Shown: piece by piece, positions 62,645-64,000 of the stretch | How positions within the stretch are numbered: position 1 is the stretch's first letter | Layout of the letters: each line of letters starts with the position of its first letter | From: Streptomyces canus | GTDB taxonomy: Bacteria; Actinomycetota; Actinomycetes; Streptomycetales; Streptomycetaceae | Direction of reading: 5' to 3' | Length of the DNA: 64,000 nucleotides | NCBI RefSeq assembly: GCF_030815415.1 | Contig: NZ_JAUSWW010000001.1 | Span: 10,168,001 to 10,232,000 of the forward strand | Notes under the pieces: model-generated | What the model was told of the DNA's origin: nothing | The model's database searches: none | Seen by the model: only the letters and a program-made list of their open reading frames with translations | Program-made: the position numbers and the translations under genes

Positions 62645-62799
62645 AAACAACTTCATCGTCACTGCGCGCCGCCGACTCTCGCCTGCAGGAGCTCCGCTTC
62701 AGCGTTTCTCCGGGCGACCTGCTCCAGACGACCCGATCTGGACCCCATGAGCTGCTGCAGGCGCAGCGCGGTGGACAGCAAGTTGAGGGCCAGAGGCCG
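62645..62799 (-). other. Unassigned fragment between two IS remnants
   Basis: A minus-strand frame reads RPLALNLLSTALRLQQLMGSRSGRLEQVARRNAEAELLQARVGG, protein-like and helical, but too short to assign. Confidence 0.25.
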
Positions 62800-63848
62800 G
62801 TCGTGTCCCGCGGCGTGGTGTTGGGGATCAACTGGCGGGCGCGTTTGGAGCGTTGGGTAGCGCCGGGGCGCTTTCGGGGAGCTCGCGGTAGATCTCGCCC
62901 ATGCTGCCTTCGGGAAGGTAGCGGCGGGGAAAGGCGATCCATTCGTCATGCATCTCGAAGAGCACGGCGGTGACCAGCCGGATGAGGGCGTCGTCGTTGG
63001 GGAAGACCTGGACGACGTCGACGTCGATCCTGCGCTTGATCTCCCGGTTCACCCGTTCTAACGGGTTCGTCGACTGGATCTTTTTCCAGTGCCGCGGCGG
63101 GAAGTCCGCAAACGCGGTCAGATCCTCCTTCGCCTCCAGCAACATGGCTTTGACCTTGGGGAACTGGGCGCCGAGCATGTCGGCGACGGTGTCCAGCTGG
63201 GTGCGCACGAGGCCGGCGGTGGGCATGACCTTGCGGACCGCGGCGACCAGCCCGGCGTGCTGGTCGGTGACGACCAGGCGGACCCCGGACAAGCCGCGTT
63301 CACGCAGGGAGCGCAGGAACTCCTTTCAGAACGCCTCGCTCTCGCTGTCACCGACCTCCCCCATGCCCCAGGACCTCGCGGTTGCCGTCCTCGGTGATGC
63401 CGGTGGCGACCACGACGGCCCGCGAGACGATCTGGTGGTTCACCCGCGCCTTGCAGCAGGTCGCGTCCAGATAGACGTAGGGAAAGCGGACATGATCCAG
63501 CGGGCGGGTGCGGAACGCGGTCAACGGCTCGTTCAGCGCCGCGCAGATCCGCGAGACCTCCGACTTGGAGATCCCGCTGTCCCCGCCGAGTGCTTTGACC
63601 AGGTCATCGACACTGCGGGTGGAGACGCCGTGCACGTATGCCTCCATGATGACGGCGTAGAGGGCCTGGTCGATGCGGCGCCGTCGCTCCAGTAGCGACG
63701 GGAAGAAGCTGCCGGTGCGGACCTTGGGAATCTCCAGGTCCAGGCCGCCGGCCAGCGTGGTCAGCACCTTCTCGCGATGCCCGTTGCGGACGGTGGTCCG
63801 CGCCGGCGTGTGCTCGTTCCACTCCGCACCGATGTGGGCACTTGCCTC
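62800..63848 (-). mobile_element. Degraded IS256-family element B copy
   Basis: The transposase matches that of 26410 from AHIGAEWNEHTPARTTVRNGHREK to the C-terminus and the inverted-repeat end, but lacks the N-terminus. It carries a frameshift at the palindrome site (63360), a TGG-to-TGA stop (EAF-stop-KEF, 63325) and a deletion of about 38 residues (RKVMPTAGLV) including the conserved C/H region. Confidence 0.88.
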
Positions 63849-64000
63849 GCCAGTTGCCGGGCCCGCTCAAAGCCCTCTTCAGTCGGCCCCCAACAGCTGA
63901 CCAGCCTGCTCATCTCCCCGACCACCCTGGTCAGCGCGCCGCCCGCGTAGCTGGGCAAGCCTGTCGAGTGTCGACCAGGGCGCCGCGGTGGTCAGCTTGA
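63849..64000. other. Window end, unassigned
   Basis: A minus-strand frame (SYAGGALTRVVGEMSRLVSCWGPTEEGFERARQLA) may belong to another gene reaching beyond the window. Not identified. Confidence 0.2.

Overview
The window is very GC-rich DNA with Streptomyces-type codon use. Its gene families are also typical of Streptomyces: XRE/TPR regulators, an actinobacterial Ku with a lysine-rich tail, DUF3618/DUF4235/DUF1469 genes, pentapeptide-repeat membrane proteins and an F420-dependent oxidoreductase. I read it as a Streptomyces or close relative, most likely a chromosome arm or a large linear plasmid, because intact genes are islands in a sea of insertion sequences (IS) and gene fragments. No rRNA, tRNA or CRISPR array was seen.

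Layout. 1-1761: sugar ABC transporter (permease cut by the window edge, binding lipoprotein). 2256-4240: decayed XRE/TPR regulator, a 41-residue acidic peptide gene with a strong ribosome site, and an XRE fragment. 4312-5672: two-gene FHA/membrane module with a shared peptide motif. 6180-15255: mobile DNA consisting of IS5 fragments, group II intron pieces, two inverted IS110 copies around an ISL3-type element, and a frameshifted pentapeptide gene. 15273-16061: two small enzyme-like genes. 16557-21578: three IS elements abutting in tandem, every border being the trinucleotide TTA; the middle one carries an aminoglycoside-phosphotransferase-like gene. 21579-27713: TnsC/TniB-like fragment, an IS256 element split by an ISL3 element, DUF6262 and tyrosine-integrase fragments, and a second IS256 element. 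27759-30589: LysR regulator divergent from a luciferase-like oxidoreductase and a quinone-oxidoreductase-like gene. 30900-32304: small hypothetical gene and intact ku. 32465-34677: XRE regulator, IS fragment, TIM-barrel protein. 34983-38237: TetR regulator with matching operator pairs at both ends of a DJ-1/SDR cluster. 38326-41480: fragments, then a three-gene DUF1469/DUF3618/DUF4235 operon and a recombinase/PAP2 chimera. 42115-43518: stand-alone condensation-domain protein whose stop codon received an IS630 element. 44690-47992: NACHT-type and GNAT fragments and a PAS-GGDEF diguanylate cyclase. 48204-53685: IS3 with an ISKra4 element nested in it, an IS1182 fragment and a third IS110 copy. 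53803-59324: pentapeptide membrane protein, TnsA-like fragment, 5'-truncated second ku locus, and a histidine kinase with a truncated response regulator. 59325-64000: IS3, truncated second ISKra4 copy, degraded IS256.

The insertion order can be read directly in several places from target duplications: ISL3 in IS256 (8 bp), ISKra4 in IS3 (9 bp), IS630 in a stop codon (TA). The functional themes left between the elements are sugar uptake, double-strand break repair (Ku), c-di-GMP synthesis, a self-contained TetR-controlled stress/redox locus, and membrane proteins of the FHA, pentapeptide and NACHT kinds.
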